Shown here: positions 54,433 to 54,476 of the stretch, in pieces | Position numbering within the stretch: position 1 is the first letter of the stretch | Layout: every line of letters begins with the position of its first letter | From: Paludisphaera rhizosphaerae | GTDB lineage: Bacteria > Planctomycetota > Planctomycetia > Isosphaerales > Isosphaeraceae | Assembly: GCF_011065895.1 (NCBI RefSeq) | Contig: NZ_JAALCR010000036.1 | Coordinates: 1 to 54,476, forward strand | DNA length: 54,476 nt | Reading direction: 5' to 3' | The notes under the pieces: model-generated | The model's input: the letters and a program-made list of their open reading frames with translations, nothing else | Database searches by the model: none | Told to the model about the DNA's origin: nothing | Made by a program: the position numbers and the translations under genes

Positions 54433-54476
54433 CCTCCCTTCTCCCCTGGTGGGAGAAGGTGCCCCGTAGGGGCGGA
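54433..54476. repeat. Partial dispersed palindromic repeat at the window edge
   Basis: CCTTCTCCCC-TGGT-GGGAGAAGG is followed by TGCCCCGTAGGGGCGGA, another divergent copy, cut by the end of the window. Confidence 0.7.

Overview
The window looks like chromosomal DNA from a planctomycete, most likely near the Isosphaeraceae (Paludisphaera/Singulisphaera type). It is very GC-rich. It carries a DUF1559 pseudopilin-like protein, a PEP-CTERM protein, a membrane Ser/Thr kinase with a WD40 tail, two paralogous single-pass von Willebrand A (VWA) proteins and two very long genes. No rRNA, tRNA, CRISPR array or phage structural gene was seen.

Region 1 (1-5 kb): an M49-like zinc peptidase, a small membrane protein, an uncharacterised protein, a truncated IS630-type transposase, and a dienelactone-hydrolase/NTF2-like gene pair.

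Region 2 (5-26.6 kb) is the most striking part. It is a run of minus-strand genes encoding a leishmanolysin-like metalloprotease, a small SH3-like protein, a 150-aa protein, a 3700-aa protein that begins with a peptidoglycan-binding module and a possible lysozyme-fold segment, and a 2596-aa protein with a WD40-like block. A candidate promoter and a perfect dyad precede the run, and a G-quadruplex-type tract lies in the leader of the 3700-aa gene. The protease and the 150-aa protein share a short N-terminal motif (TTEQRL..L..VL). Different IS630 remnants lie on both sides (3.4 and 26.9 kb). I infer a cell-envelope or extracellular assembly whose function cannot be named from sequence.

Region 3 (26.8-37.7 kb): a decayed IS630 transposase, a VWA membrane protein, two small secreted proteins, a thioredoxin-like [2Fe-2S] ferredoxin, an Mrr restriction enzyme, DUF3224 and DUF1003 proteins, a 1.4-kb IS4-like element with perfect 17-bp ends, a Tat-exported M19 dipeptidase-like protein, and a small membrane protein followed by a REPIN-like element made of a perfect 30-bp inverted pair.

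Region 4 (37.7-54.5 kb): a kinase-WD40 protein, cobyric acid synthase (cobQ), a DUF1559 protein behind a Fur-like palindromic region, an SDR oxidoreductase, a P1B-type metal ATPase, a PEP-CTERM/HAF-repeat protein, the second VWA protein, a PIN/Phd-type toxin-antitoxin pair, small proteins, and an unusual fusion of a Ser/Thr kinase to a complete nicotinamidase domain. Dispersed palindromic repeats sit between genes, two of them in a paired form about 163 bp long.
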